From Promethearchaeota archaeon (GTDB lineage Archaea > Asgardarchaeota > Lokiarchaeia > Sigyniarchaeales > SOKP01): a stretch of DNA of 64,000 nt. Made by a program: the position numbers and the translations under genes. The notes beneath the pieces are model-generated. The model had not been told where the DNA came from and made no database searches. It worked only from the letters and a program-made list of their open reading frames with translations. The first letter of the stretch is position 1. Each line of letters opens with the position of its first letter. Location of the stretch: positions 62,001 to 126,000 of the forward strand of contig JAHPZA010000010.1 of the NCBI GenBank assembly GCA_019058445.1, written 5' to 3'. Below, piece by piece: positions 17,241-26,272 of this stretch.

Positions 17241-17283
17241 TGGAACGGGTGCATAACCGCAAATCATTTTTCTTCTAACATTT
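17241..17283 (-). promoter_or_regulatory. Candidate SECIS-like 3'-UTR element of HesB-like gene B
   Basis: Starting about 18 bases after the TAA at 17302, the minus strand reads AAATGTTAGAAGA, AAAAT, GATTT-G-CGGTT, then ATGCACCCG. CGG pairs with CCG around an 8-base loop. The 13-base block and the GATTT-R-CGGTT block are shared with the element at 16243-16294 at exactly the same spacing, although the surrounding AT-rich sequence has diverged. Its position between the stop codon and the next gene fits an archaeal 3'-UTR SECIS. Confidence 0.6.
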
Positions 17284-17301
17284 TAAAGAAAAACTCATAT
17301 T

Positions 17302-17682
17302 TTAACCATATACATCTTTTTGTTTCTTAAGAAATAATAAACCCATTTGCTCACCATTCAATTCACCAAGTGCCACATCAATTAGTACTATAGTTTTTTG
17401 TGTTAATTCTTGGATCAAATCATTTTCAATATAAACTTCAATATTAGGGTCATCTATTATCTCATTCCATTGAATAAAATTTTCCTTTTCATCAAGAACC
17501 TTATGCTTTTCGACTAATTCGATGACATTACCACAGAAGGCCATTGTTCAACTCCCCCCAGAATAATAGAAAATCACCAGAACATATTTATTTAGCTCGT
17601 TCAATATTTCATTCTGTTCAAATGGTTTATTCTTATTGTAAATAAAATCCAATGCTTTTTTAGAGATTTGTATTTTAAACAA
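17302..17682 (-). CDS. HesB/IscA-like small protein B, putative selenoprotein (in-frame TGA at codon 45)
   Basis: The complete frame has 126 residues if TGA at 17550-17548 is read. It starts at TTG 17682, preceded by the Shine-Dalgarno-like AGGTGG, and ends at TAA 17302. The N-terminal half MFKIQISKKALDFIYNK ends VIFYYSGGS. After the TGA it continues TMAFCGNVIELVEKHKV and a beta-rich tail. FC and the ELVEKHKV/QLVEKHKV block are shared with paralogue A at the same distance after the TGA. Taken alone, only the part after the TGA (from ATG 17544) would be called, which would start in the middle of the fold without the N-terminal helix. Selenocysteine at the IscA Cys35-like position is the simplest reading. 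Confidence 0.75.
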
Positions 17683-17908
17683 AAACCACCTACTTTAATT
17701 CTTGATTAATTAATATTTATGAAATAAATAGTTAAAATTTATCAAAAAGCTTTGGATTTCTCGATCCTTAAGCATTGATTTCAAAAGCCAGAATGGTTTT
17801 TTTATGATAATTAATTAACCAAAACCAATAAGTAGAAATATCATTATTTCTACATTTTTTTTAACCATTTAACAACTAACTCTTAAATAGAAAATAAAAT
17901 GAATTAGA

Positions 17909-20776
17909 GTGGAAATAATGGAAATAAATGCACATTCATTAGAAGTTCAAGAAGTAGTTAATAAAATGAATACTTCATTGGACACAGGATTATCTGAAAA
18001 AGAGGTAAATAAAAGAATTGAGGAGTATGGTTTAAACGAATTACGAGAAACTAAAAAAATTTCAGCATGGCAAATCTTTTTAAGTCAGTTTAAGGATTTT
18101 CTGGTTTACTTATTATTATTTGCAATTGCTATATCCCTTATCGTTGGATTTTATGAACTCTCTGTTGGGGAGGAACCTTCTGAATTCTTAGATGCTTTAG
18201 TAATATTTATAATATTAATTATTAACGCGGTTTTAGGATTTTATCAAGAGTATAAAGCAGAACAGGCATTAGAAAGCTTAAAAAGGATGGCCCCCCATAA
18301 TGCTAAAGTTAAAAGGGATGGGATGGTAAAAGAAATTGAGGTAAAATATGTAGTACCTGGAGATATCTTGCAATTAGATGAGGGTGATAAATTACCTGCT
18401 GATGCAAGGTTAATCCAAGCATATTCTTTATATATTGATGAAGCGATTCTTACTGGTGAATCTCAACCTGTCGAAAAAAATCTTAAATTAGTTGAAGAAA
18501 AGACAATTCTTGCAGATCGTAAAAATATGGTGTATAGCAATACAATAATAACTCGAGGTAATGGAGTAGCAATTGCTGTAGCAACCGGAATGCAGACAGA
18601 GATTGGAAAAATTGCTGAAAAAATTCAAGCAGAAGAACCTGAACCAAGTCCATTTCAAATTGAAGTTGACCGTTTTGGAAAATCTTTAGGGAAAATTATA
18701 TTGATTGTATGTTTTTTGGTTTTCTTAATAGAATTCTTTATAATCATATTAACTGAGGGTTTAGAATTTGGAAGGGAAGAAGTAGGCCATATAGTTGCCG
18801 CTTTAACTATAGCTATAAGTCTAGCAGTTTCCGCTGTACCAGAAGGATTAATAGTGGTAATAACAGTAGTTATGAGTATAGGAATGAGAAAGATGGCAGA
18901 TAGAAATGCATTGGTGAAGACTCTTACTGCTGTTGAAACTTTAGGACGGGTAAATATAATATGCTCAGATAAAACTGGCACACTTACTAAAAATGAGATG
19001 ACTATTGTAAAACTATTTCTTGGAGGAAATGAATATAATGTAGAGGGCGTGGGTTATAATGTTGAGGGAAAAATTTTAAATGAATCCGGGAATGCTGTGT
19101 CATTGGACTTATCGTATTTAAAGAGATTTTTAGAAGTAGGAAATTTTTGTAATAATTCTAGTGTAATTATTAATGAGGATGGAGTAAGTACTGATGTTGT
19201 GGGAGACCCGACTGAGATCTGCTTTAAAATTTTAGCATTGAAAATGAGTCTTGATACTAAAGCTGAGAAACTTAATGAAATCCCCTTTAGCTCTGATAGA
19301 AAAATGATGTCTGTTGCCATAAAAATCGATAATAAAATATATTCTTTTCTTAAAGGAGCACCTGATGTTTTATTAAAAAATGCAGCAAAAGGATTTTATA
19401 ATGGAGAAGAAAAACCGATTAATGAGATTAAAGACACCTTTCTTAATAAAAATGAAGAATTTGGTAAAAATGCTTTAAGAGTCTTAGGATTGGCATATAA
19501 ACCACTACATGAAGGTTATAATGAAGAGGATATGGAAAAAGATTACGTATATCTCGGACTTGTAGGTATTATAGATCCTGCTCGAGATGAGGTTAAAAAA
19601 TCAATAGTTCAGGCAAGAATGGCAGGAATTCGAACTATTATGATCACAGGAGATCATAAAATTACCGCAATTGCGATTGCTAAAGAGATTGGTTTAACTG
19701 ATAACGATGATGCTATAACTGGTGCGGAGTTAGAGGAGATATCGGATGAAAATTTAGCAAATCGGCTTCAAAATATAGATGTATTTGCAAGAGTCACATC
19801 GGAACATAAATTACGTATCCTTAAAATCTTAAAGACTCAAGGAAATGTTGTTTCGATGACCGGTGATGGAGTAAACGATGCTCCTGCTGTAAAAGGGGCG
19901 AATGTTGGAGTTGCTATGGGCTTAAAAGGAACTGAAGTCACGCAAGAAGCTTCGGATATGATCCTTATTGATGATAATTATGCCACTATTGTAAATGCGA
20001 TCGAAGAAGGAAGGGGTATTTTTGAAACTACTAAATGTTTCTTTAGATATATGCTAAGCGCAAATTTTGATGAAATAATCCTAATCTTAACAGCCTGGAT
20101 TCTTATGAAGCTTTTCGTTAATGTTTATCTCGCTATACCCCTTGAACCTATACAAATATTATGGTTAAATATTGCCACTGATGGTATTCCGGCGATGGTC
20201 TTAGGTTTAACTCCTACTGATCCTGATGTGATGAATTTTAAACCGCGTAAAGGTTTTAATATGATTGCTGATATCAAGAAAGCCATAATATTTGTGGCCA
20301 TTTTTGCAGCAATCACTGATGTGGCATTATATGTAGTTTGTTGGTCAATTTTAATTCCTGCTTGGAGTGATCCAAATTCACCTTGGTATGATCCCCGTTT
20401 AGTCAATGGAACTACGATTTGGGGCGTGAAATATTCAGCAGAGGAGTATCAAATTGGTGTAGTACAAACTATTGTTTTTACTAATGTAGTCTTTTTCGAA
20501 TTATTCTTTGTATTCTCATGTACTTCTGAATATAAACCAATGTGGGAATTTCCAAACAAACATTTATTCTGGGCGACAGCAGTATCATTTGGATTACACT
20601 TGGCAATTTTATTTACACCACTTTGCATCGCATTCCATGCAGTACCGATGGATCGATGGTTTTACTGGCTAGCAATTTTTTTGGGTTCAATTTTTATTAT
20701 ACCTGCTGAAGAAACAAGAAAATACTTAAAAAGAAGAAATTTTCAAAAAAGTCCACAAAATTTTGAAATCTCATAA
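17909..20776 (+). CDS. P-type cation-transporting ATPase, type II (Ca2+/SERCA-like), copy 1
   Basis: This full-length P2 ATPase (955 residues) has the actuator motif LTGES, phosphorylation site DKTGTLT (Asp354), the nucleotide-binding domain, MTGDGVNDAP at the hinge and about ten membrane helices. M4 has VSAVPEGLIVV. M5 has the Asn-x-x-Glu pair (ANFDEI) and M6 has NIATDG, which match Ca2+-ligand positions of SERCA pumps, so Ca2+ export is likely. PMR1-like Mn2+/Ca2+ transport is an alternative. The start is GTG at 17909, which gives the same N-terminal length as copy 2; ATG 17918 is an alternative. It lies 199 bases upstream of a close paralogue. Confidence 0.93.
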   Translation: MEIMEINAHSLEVQEVVNKMNTSLDTGLSEKEVNKRIEEYGLNELRETKKISAWQIFLSQFKDFLVYLLLFAIAISLIVGFYELSVGEEPSEFLDALVIFIILIINAVLGFYQEYKAEQALESLKRMAPHNAKVKRDGMVKEIEVKYVVPGDILQLDEGDKLPADARLIQAYSLYIDEAILTGESQPVEKNLKLVEEKTILADRKNMVYSNTIITRGNGVAIAVATGMQTEIGKIAEKIQAEEPEPSPFQIEVDRFGKSLGKIILIVCFLVFLIEFFIIILTEGLEFGREEVGHIVAALTIAISLAVSAVPEGLIVVITVVMSIGMRKMADRNALVKTLTAVETLGRVNIICSDKTGTLTKNEMTIVKLFLGGNEYNVEGVGYNVEGKILNESGNAVSLDLSYLKRFLEVGNFCNNSSVIINEDGVSTDVVGDPTEICFKILALKMSLDTKAEKLNEIPFSSDRKMMSVAIKIDNKIYSFLKGAPDVLLKNAAKGFYNGEEKPINEIKDTFLNKNEEFGKNALRVLGLAYKPLHEGYNEEDMEKDYVYLGLVGIIDPARDEVKKSIVQARMAGIRTIMITGDHKITAIAIAKEIGLTDNDDAITGAELEEISDENLANRLQNIDVFARVTSEHKLRILKILKTQGNVVSMTGDGVNDAPAVKGANVGVAMGLKGTEVTQEASDMILIDDNYATIVNAIEEGRGIFETTKCFFRYMLSANFDEIILILTAWILMKLFVNVYLAIPLEPIQILWLNIATDGIPAMVLGLTPTDPDVMNFKPRKGFNMIADIKKAIIFVAIFAAITDVALYVVCWSILIPAWSDPNSPWYDPRLVNGTTIWGVKYSAEEYQIGVVQTIVFTNVVFFELFFVFSCTSEYKPMWEFPNKHLFWATAVSFGLHLAILFTPLCIAFHAVPMDRWFYWLAIFLGSIFIIPAEETRKYLKRRNFQKSPQNFEIS

Positions 20777-20975
20777 AAATTGATTAGATTACACAATTTA
20801 AAACCTTTTTTTTTATGTTCATTTTCAGTATACATCTAAATATTTTAAAAATTTAAATATCCAGAATAAAGAATATGAATCTTTTATTCTATCGGTTATC
20901 TTTTTAAATCTTATTTATTTTTTAATTTCATATTATATTTATTTTTTAATCATTTATTGAAAATGCGGATCAAAT

Positions 20976-23831
20976 ATGACGATTAAAGAAGTATATCCTC
21001 ATGCAATGAGTATTGATGAAGTTACAAAATCACTGGACACGTCACTCAGCACGGGAATATCGGAACAAGAAGCTAATAAACGATTAGATGAATATGGTTT
21101 AAATGAATTAATCCAAAGAAAAAAAATCTCTCCATTTACTATTTTTATTGGACAATTTAAAGATTTTCTCGTTTATTTACTATTTTTTGCAATAAGTATT
21201 TCGATAATAGTAGGCTTTTATGAGCTTTCCAGGGGTGAAAATCCCTCAGAATTCTTAGATGCCTTAGTTATTTTCATTATTTTAATTTTGAATGCAATTT
21301 TGGGATTTTATCAAGAATATAAGGCGGAAAAATCATTAGAAAGTTTGAAAAGGTTAGCACCTCATTACGCTAAGGTTAAAAGAGATGGTAAAATTAGACA
21401 AATCAGTGTTAAAGATGTAGTGCCTGGAGATGTTATTCAATTAGACGAGGGTGAAAAATTACCTGCTGACGCCCGGTTAACAAAAGCTTTCTCGTTATAT
21501 GTCGATGAAGCTATTCTTACTGGAGAGTCAAAACCAGTTCATAAAAATTTGGATTTATTGGACACAAAAACGATGTTAGCAGATAGAAAGAATTGTATTT
21601 ACAGCAATACAATAATAACAAGGGGTAATGGAGAGGCAATTGTAATCGCTACAGGGATGCAAACTGAAATTGGAAAAATTGCAGAAAAAATTCAAGAAGA
21701 GGAGCCAGAACCAAGTCCTTTCCAGCAAGAAGTTGATCGATTCGGGAAAATGCTTGGAAAAATGATTATGATTGTATGTTTTCTAGTATTTGCTATAGAA
21801 TTGGTAATTATCATAGCTTTTTCTGGAATTGGATTTCAGCAGGAAGAAACAGAAGAGATTATAAATGCATTAACAATTGCAATAAGCCTTGCAGTTTCTG
21901 CCGTACCAGAAGGATTGGTTGTAGTTATTACGGTTGTAATGAGTTTAGGAATGAGACGAATGGCTGATAAAAATGCCTTGGTAAAAACACTTACTGCTGT
22001 TGAGACTTTAGGACGTGTAAACGTCATATGCTCAGATAAAACAGGAACCTTAACTAAAAATGAAATGACAGTTGTAAGGACTTTTATAAATGATAAAGTC
22101 TATAAAGTAGATGGAGTGGGATATAATATAATCGGGACAATCCTTGATGAAAACAATAATGTCATTCAAGAAAATCTTAATCTACTACGTTTTTTAGAAG
22201 TTTGTATGTTCTGTAATAATTCAAGTGTAAATATCATTAATGATGAGGGAGATACGGAAGTTGTGGGTGATCCCACAGAAATTTCACTAAAAGTTTTAGC
22301 AATGAAAATGAATTTACCAACGAAAATAGAAAAAATCGATGAAATACCATTTAATTCAGATAGAAAAATGATGACTGTAATCGCAAGAATTAATGGAGAA
22401 TTATTTGCACTTATAAAAGGAGCACCAGATGTCTTGTTGAAAAAAGCAAGCAAGGTTTTACACCAAGATCAGGATGTACCAATAGAGAAAGCTGAAAAAA
22501 TTATTTTGGAGCAAAATGAATATTTTGCAAAAGAAGCCTTACGAGTGTTGGGAATAGCCTATAAACCTCTAATTGAAGGATATAATGAGGAAAAGGTTGA
22601 AGAAGATTTTATATTCTTAGGTTTAGTAGGAATCATCGATCCCGCTAGGGATGAAGTGAAAAGTTCTATTGAGGAAGCTAGGAATGCGGGTATCAGAACA
22701 ATAATGATAACTGGTGATCACAAAAGTACTGCGATTGCCATAGCAAAACAAATTGGATTAACAGATAATGAAAATGCGATTACTGGAGCAGAATTGGAAG
22801 AAATGTCTGATAATGAATTAGCACAAAGAGTAAAAACTACTGATGTTTTTGCGAGGGTAACTTCAGAACATAAACTTCGCATTCTAAACTCGTTAAAAGC
22901 TGAACAAGACATTGTTTCCATGACCGGAGATGGAGTAAATGATGCACCTGCAGTAAAAGGTGCTAATGTCGGAGTCGCGATGGGGCTAAAAGGAACTGAA
23001 GTTACCCAAGAGGCAGCAGATATGATCCTTATCGATGATAATTACACAACGATCGTTAATGCTATTGAAGAAGGACGTGGTATTTTCGCAACTACAAAGA
23101 GTTTTTTTAGGTATATGTTAAGCTGTAATTTTGATGAAATTTTCATGATTTTAACTGCTTGGATTTTAATGAAAATCTTTATTAATGTTTATTTAGCTCA
23201 ACCACTTGAAGCTATACAAATATTATGGCTAAATGTTGCAACTGATGGAATTCCAGCAATGGTACTTGGATTAACTCCAACAGAACCCGACGTTATGGGA
23301 TATAAACCTCGTAAAGGCTTTAATATGATCTCAGACATCAAAAAAGCAATCATATTTGCAGCAGTTTTTGCGGCAATAACTGATGTAGGATTATATGTAA
23401 TAGTATGGTGGCTAATTAGGGGCCCTACTGGAGATGGAGGAATTTGGATGAATTTAGATCCTCGATTAGTTAATGGAACAACTATTTGGGGGATTCACTA
23501 TTCAGCAGAAGAATATCAAATTGCTGTAGCACAATCAATTGTATTTACCAATGTAGTGTTTTTTGAATTATTTTTTGTATTTTCATGTACCTCTGAAACC
23601 AGACCTGTTTGGGAATTTCGAAATAAACATCTATTTTGGGCAACCGGACTTTCATTCACTTTACATTTAGTAATTCTATTTACGCCATTAGCAATTGCAT
23701 TTCATACAGTTCCAATGGATCGATGGTATCATTGGTTAGCTATCTTTTTAGGCTCTGTGTTTATCATTCCGGCTGAAGAAATGAGAAAATATTTAATTAG
23801 ACGAAAAAAGGCTACAGAAATAATATATTAA
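20976..23831 (+). CDS. P-type cation-transporting ATPase, type II (Ca2+/SERCA-like), copy 2
   Basis: This is a tandem paralogue of the preceding ATPase, co-linear over its whole length and identical at most positions by eye. Asp354 in DKTGTLT, LTGES, MTGDGVNDAP, PEGLVVV in M4, CNFDEI in M5 and NVATDG in M6 are all intact, so both copies should be active. The clearest differences are in the nucleotide-binding domain and in the loop before the last helices (WWLIRGPTGDGG in place of the copy 1 segment). It has its own upstream AT-rich region and may be separately expressed. Different expression or regulation, not a different ion, seems the likeliest reason for keeping both. Confidence 0.93.
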   Translation: MTIKEVYPHAMSIDEVTKSLDTSLSTGISEQEANKRLDEYGLNELIQRKKISPFTIFIGQFKDFLVYLLFFAISISIIVGFYELSRGENPSEFLDALVIFIILILNAILGFYQEYKAEKSLESLKRLAPHYAKVKRDGKIRQISVKDVVPGDVIQLDEGEKLPADARLTKAFSLYVDEAILTGESKPVHKNLDLLDTKTMLADRKNCIYSNTIITRGNGEAIVIATGMQTEIGKIAEKIQEEEPEPSPFQQEVDRFGKMLGKMIMIVCFLVFAIELVIIIAFSGIGFQQEETEEIINALTIAISLAVSAVPEGLVVVITVVMSLGMRRMADKNALVKTLTAVETLGRVNVICSDKTGTLTKNEMTVVRTFINDKVYKVDGVGYNIIGTILDENNNVIQENLNLLRFLEVCMFCNNSSVNIINDEGDTEVVGDPTEISLKVLAMKMNLPTKIEKIDEIPFNSDRKMMTVIARINGELFALIKGAPDVLLKKASKVLHQDQDVPIEKAEKIILEQNEYFAKEALRVLGIAYKPLIEGYNEEKVEEDFIFLGLVGIIDPARDEVKSSIEEARNAGIRTIMITGDHKSTAIAIAKQIGLTDNENAITGAELEEMSDNELAQRVKTTDVFARVTSEHKLRILNSLKAEQDIVSMTGDGVNDAPAVKGANVGVAMGLKGTEVTQEAADMILIDDNYTTIVNAIEEGRGIFATTKSFFRYMLSCNFDEIFMILTAWILMKIFINVYLAQPLEAIQILWLNVATDGIPAMVLGLTPTEPDVMGYKPRKGFNMISDIKKAIIFAAVFAAITDVGLYVIVWWLIRGPTGDGGIWMNLDPRLVNGTTIWGIHYSAEEYQIAVAQSIVFTNVVFFELFFVFSCTSETRPVWEFRNKHLFWATGLSFTLHLVILFTPLAIAFHTVPMDRWYHWLAIFLGSVFIIPAEEMRKYLIRRKKATEIIY

Positions 23832-23940
23832 TTTTTTTTTACTTATAAAATCCTTATTTAGTTAAAATTTTTTAAAAAAAATTACTTCACTTTATTTAAT
23901 AAATAATTATTCAAAATTAAAAGTTTAAGCTGAAATCAAA

Positions 23941-24954
23941 ATGAGTAGAGATATATCTGACGGTATTGAAGAGGGTAATATTGTAATAAAAGTCTTAACA
24001 TGTAATACAACAAGCATAACATTATTGACAGATAAAAAATTTGCTGGTAAAGTAATCCAACCTGATGTAAAAGCAAACAGAGCCGTAGCTGAACACGGTT
24101 TAGCAATGAGTATTAGAATAACAACAAATGATTCCAGTCATCATATTCTATTAGATACGGGAGGTTTAAATGGAACCTTTATGAAAAATTCTGAAAATTT
24201 AAAAGTAGATTTGAGCGATATAGAGAAGGTTATTTTGAGTCATGGTCATTTTGATCATTTCGGAGGATTAATGGATCTTATTCCTAAATTGAAATCAGGT
24301 GCTGAAATATATCTAAATCCAATTTGTTTTGAACCAAATCAAGTTGTACTTACTGCTGAAGGGGTTGAAATTCCTGCTGAAGAATTAGGACCAAATCTGA
24401 GAAAATTGGAAAAAGAAGGTAAAGTATTACGAACTGCTAAATTGCCCTCCCTTAATAAAAACTTAATTTTAGATCTTGCCAATCAGCATAACATAAAAAT
24501 TATTGAAACAAATAAACCTGAAAAATTATATGATGGGATAATTACGAGTGGTGAAATTGAGATTTTTGATGATGCTGAAGTTACTAAAGGTATTTATTTA
24601 GTTAAAAGTAGAAAAGAGCTTGAAGAGCATACTTTTAGGGATGAAACATCATTATATATTAATGTGAAAAATAAAGGATTAATTGTTCTTACTGGATGTG
24701 CCCATTCAGGTCTTCTTAATACTATAAAACACGGTCAAAAGTTAACAGGCATCGAAAAAGTATATGCAATAATAGGGGGCTTACATAAAGAATATGAAAG
24801 TGATGAAAATATTGAGAAAGCAGTAGAATTTATAGAAAAAATAAATCCAGAGGTAACATGTGGAATGCATTGCACAGGTTTTCGTTTTAATGCAGTAATG
24901 AAGCGACATCATTCTCATACTTTAGGAATTGTCGGAACTGAATTTCATTTATAG
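23941..24954 (+). CDS. Metallo-beta-lactamase-fold enzyme (COG1237 dihydropterin-aminobenzene-phosphate synthase-like), copy 1
   Basis: The MBL metal motif HGHFDHFGG is present, preceded by LLDTGG and followed by TGCAHSGLLNTI, IGGLHKE and GMHCTGF. This order is characteristic of the COG1237 group related to the methanopterin-precursor enzyme 7,8-dihydropterin-6-yl-methyl-aminobenzene-5'-phosphate synthase. The true substrate is not determined. 337 residues is slightly longer than the family average owing to an inserted region at about 125-195. It starts at ATG 23941. It is followed by a terminator-like hairpin and a paralogue. Confidence 0.87.
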   Translation: MSRDISDGIEEGNIVIKVLTCNTTSITLLTDKKFAGKVIQPDVKANRAVAEHGLAMSIRITTNDSSHHILLDTGGLNGTFMKNSENLKVDLSDIEKVILSHGHFDHFGGLMDLIPKLKSGAEIYLNPICFEPNQVVLTAEGVEIPAEELGPNLRKLEKEGKVLRTAKLPSLNKNLILDLANQHNIKIIETNKPEKLYDGIITSGEIEIFDDAEVTKGIYLVKSRKELEEHTFRDETSLYINVKNKGLIVLTGCAHSGLLNTIKHGQKLTGIEKVYAIIGGLHKEYESDENIEKAVEFIEKINPEVTCGMHCTGFRFNAVMKRHHSHTLGIVGTEFHL

Positions 24955-25024
24955 CTCAATTATTCTTTTTTTCGTTTTCCTTTTTAATTCTTATCACATA
25001 TTCTATATAATATACTCTTTAAAC

Positions 25025-25057
25025 AAGAATTCTATACTTATAGTAGAATTCTTTTTA
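25025..25057 (+). terminator. Hairpin with T-run after MBL-fold gene 1
   Basis: AAGAATTCTA (25025-25034) and TAGAATTCTT (25044-25053) form a perfect 10-base inverted repeat around a 9-base loop, followed by further T residues. It lies 70 bases after the stop of the first MBL gene and before the promoter region of the second. A transcription terminator is the plainest reading. The AT-rich stem is weak, so the call is tentative. Confidence 0.4.
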
Positions 25058-25232
25058 TGTGTAATATCATAAACCATAAAAACAACATTTTTAACTCTAC
25101 ATATAGGTATGCCTAACTAATTTGGACTATTTAAATTTGGGGATTGATGATAACCAAAGTTTTTTAACAAAAGTAACTTCACAAAATTTAATTAATAATT
25201 ATTCAAAATTAAAAGCTAAAGTTGAAATCAAA

Positions 25233-26249
25233 TTGAGTGTAGATATATCAGATGGTATTGAAAGTGGAAATGTAGAAATTAAGGTCTTGACAACGAACAC
25301 GGTAATATCAACTTTATTAACCGAAGAGAAGTTTCAGGGAAAAGTAATACAACCTCAAACTAATGGCAGTAAAATGATTGCAGAACATGGGCTCGCTATG
25401 AGTATAGAGATAACCGAAGGAGATACTAAAAAAATGTTTTTATTGGACACAGGAGGTCCAAAGAACACAGTGATTGAGAATGCTCAGTCGATGGGTATTG
25501 ATTTTAGCCAATACGACAAGCTTATTCTTAGCCATGGACACACGGATCATTATGGTGGAATGTTAAATGTTTTACCGAAATTAAAGGAGGGTTGTGAAAT
25601 AATTTTAACTCCTAACTCATATAATCAGCATATAATTTTAGTACCAAAGCTTGGAGATCCAATTTATACTCCCGAGCAATTAAACGAGAACTTTCGTGAT
25701 TTACAAAAACAAAATGCATTTAGGTTTAATTTCAAGCTCCCGCAATTAAAAAAATCGATGATCGATAATTTGGCAAACCAACACAAATTAAAATTAATTG
25801 AAACAACCGAACCGATAAAACTAGCAAAGGGGATAACAACCAGCGGAGAAATCGAAATATTTGATGAGAATGAAATTACAAAAGGAATGTATTTAATGGT
25901 AGGTAGAAAAGAATTCGCAAAAAACACATTTAGGGACGAGATTTCAATTTATATCAACGTAAAAGACAAGGGACTCGTAGTTATAACTGGTTGTGGTCAT
26001 ACAGGGGTAGTGAACACGATAAAACACGGACAAAAACTTACAGGCATAGAAAAAGTATATGCCGTTATTGGGGGATTTCATAAAGAATGGGAAACAACCG
26101 AAGATATTGAAGAATCTGTAAAATTTATTGAAAATTTAAATCCAGAGGTTACTTGTGGAATGCATTGCACGGGTTTTGAATTTAATAAGATTATGTCTAG
26201 GCACCCTTCCCATACGTTCGGAATAGCAGGTACCGTATTTCATTTATAA
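25233..26249 (+). CDS. Metallo-beta-lactamase-fold enzyme (COG1237-like), copy 2
   Basis: This tandem paralogue of the preceding MBL enzyme has the same motifs: LLDTGG, HGHTDHYGG, TGCGHTGVVNTI, IGGFHKE and GMHCTGF. The frame is open from a TTG at 25122, but the 37 codons before 25233 align with the non-coding leader of copy 1. The TTG at 25233 aligns exactly with the ATG of copy 1 (both followed by S-x-DISDGIE). I therefore place the start at 25233, giving 338 residues, close to the 337 of copy 1. The product is probably a related activity; the substrate is unknown. Confidence 0.85.
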   Translation: MSVDISDGIESGNVEIKVLTTNTVISTLLTEEKFQGKVIQPQTNGSKMIAEHGLAMSIEITEGDTKKMFLLDTGGPKNTVIENAQSMGIDFSQYDKLILSHGHTDHYGGMLNVLPKLKEGCEIILTPNSYNQHIILVPKLGDPIYTPEQLNENFRDLQKQNAFRFNFKLPQLKKSMIDNLANQHKLKLIETTEPIKLAKGITTSGEIEIFDENEITKGMYLMVGRKEFAKNTFRDEISIYINVKDKGLVVITGCGHTGVVNTIKHGQKLTGIEKVYAVIGGFHKEWETTEDIEESVKFIENLNPEVTCGMHCTGFEFNKIMSRHPSHTFGIAGTVFHL

Positions 26250-26272
26250 TTAAAATATATTTTATTTTTTTA

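Noticed and set aside
16324..17682. Pseudogenes with nonsense mutations in the HesB-like cluster
   Set aside because: Both UGAs fall at the same aligned residue, the following sequence is conserved between the copies, starts and Shine-Dalgarno sites are intact, and the same RNA element follows only the UGA genes. Decay would not produce this. Not fully excluded without other genomes.
25122..25232. N-terminal extension of the second MBL-fold gene
   Set aside because: It aligns with the non-coding leader of the first copy; the start aligned with copy 1 is TTG 25233.
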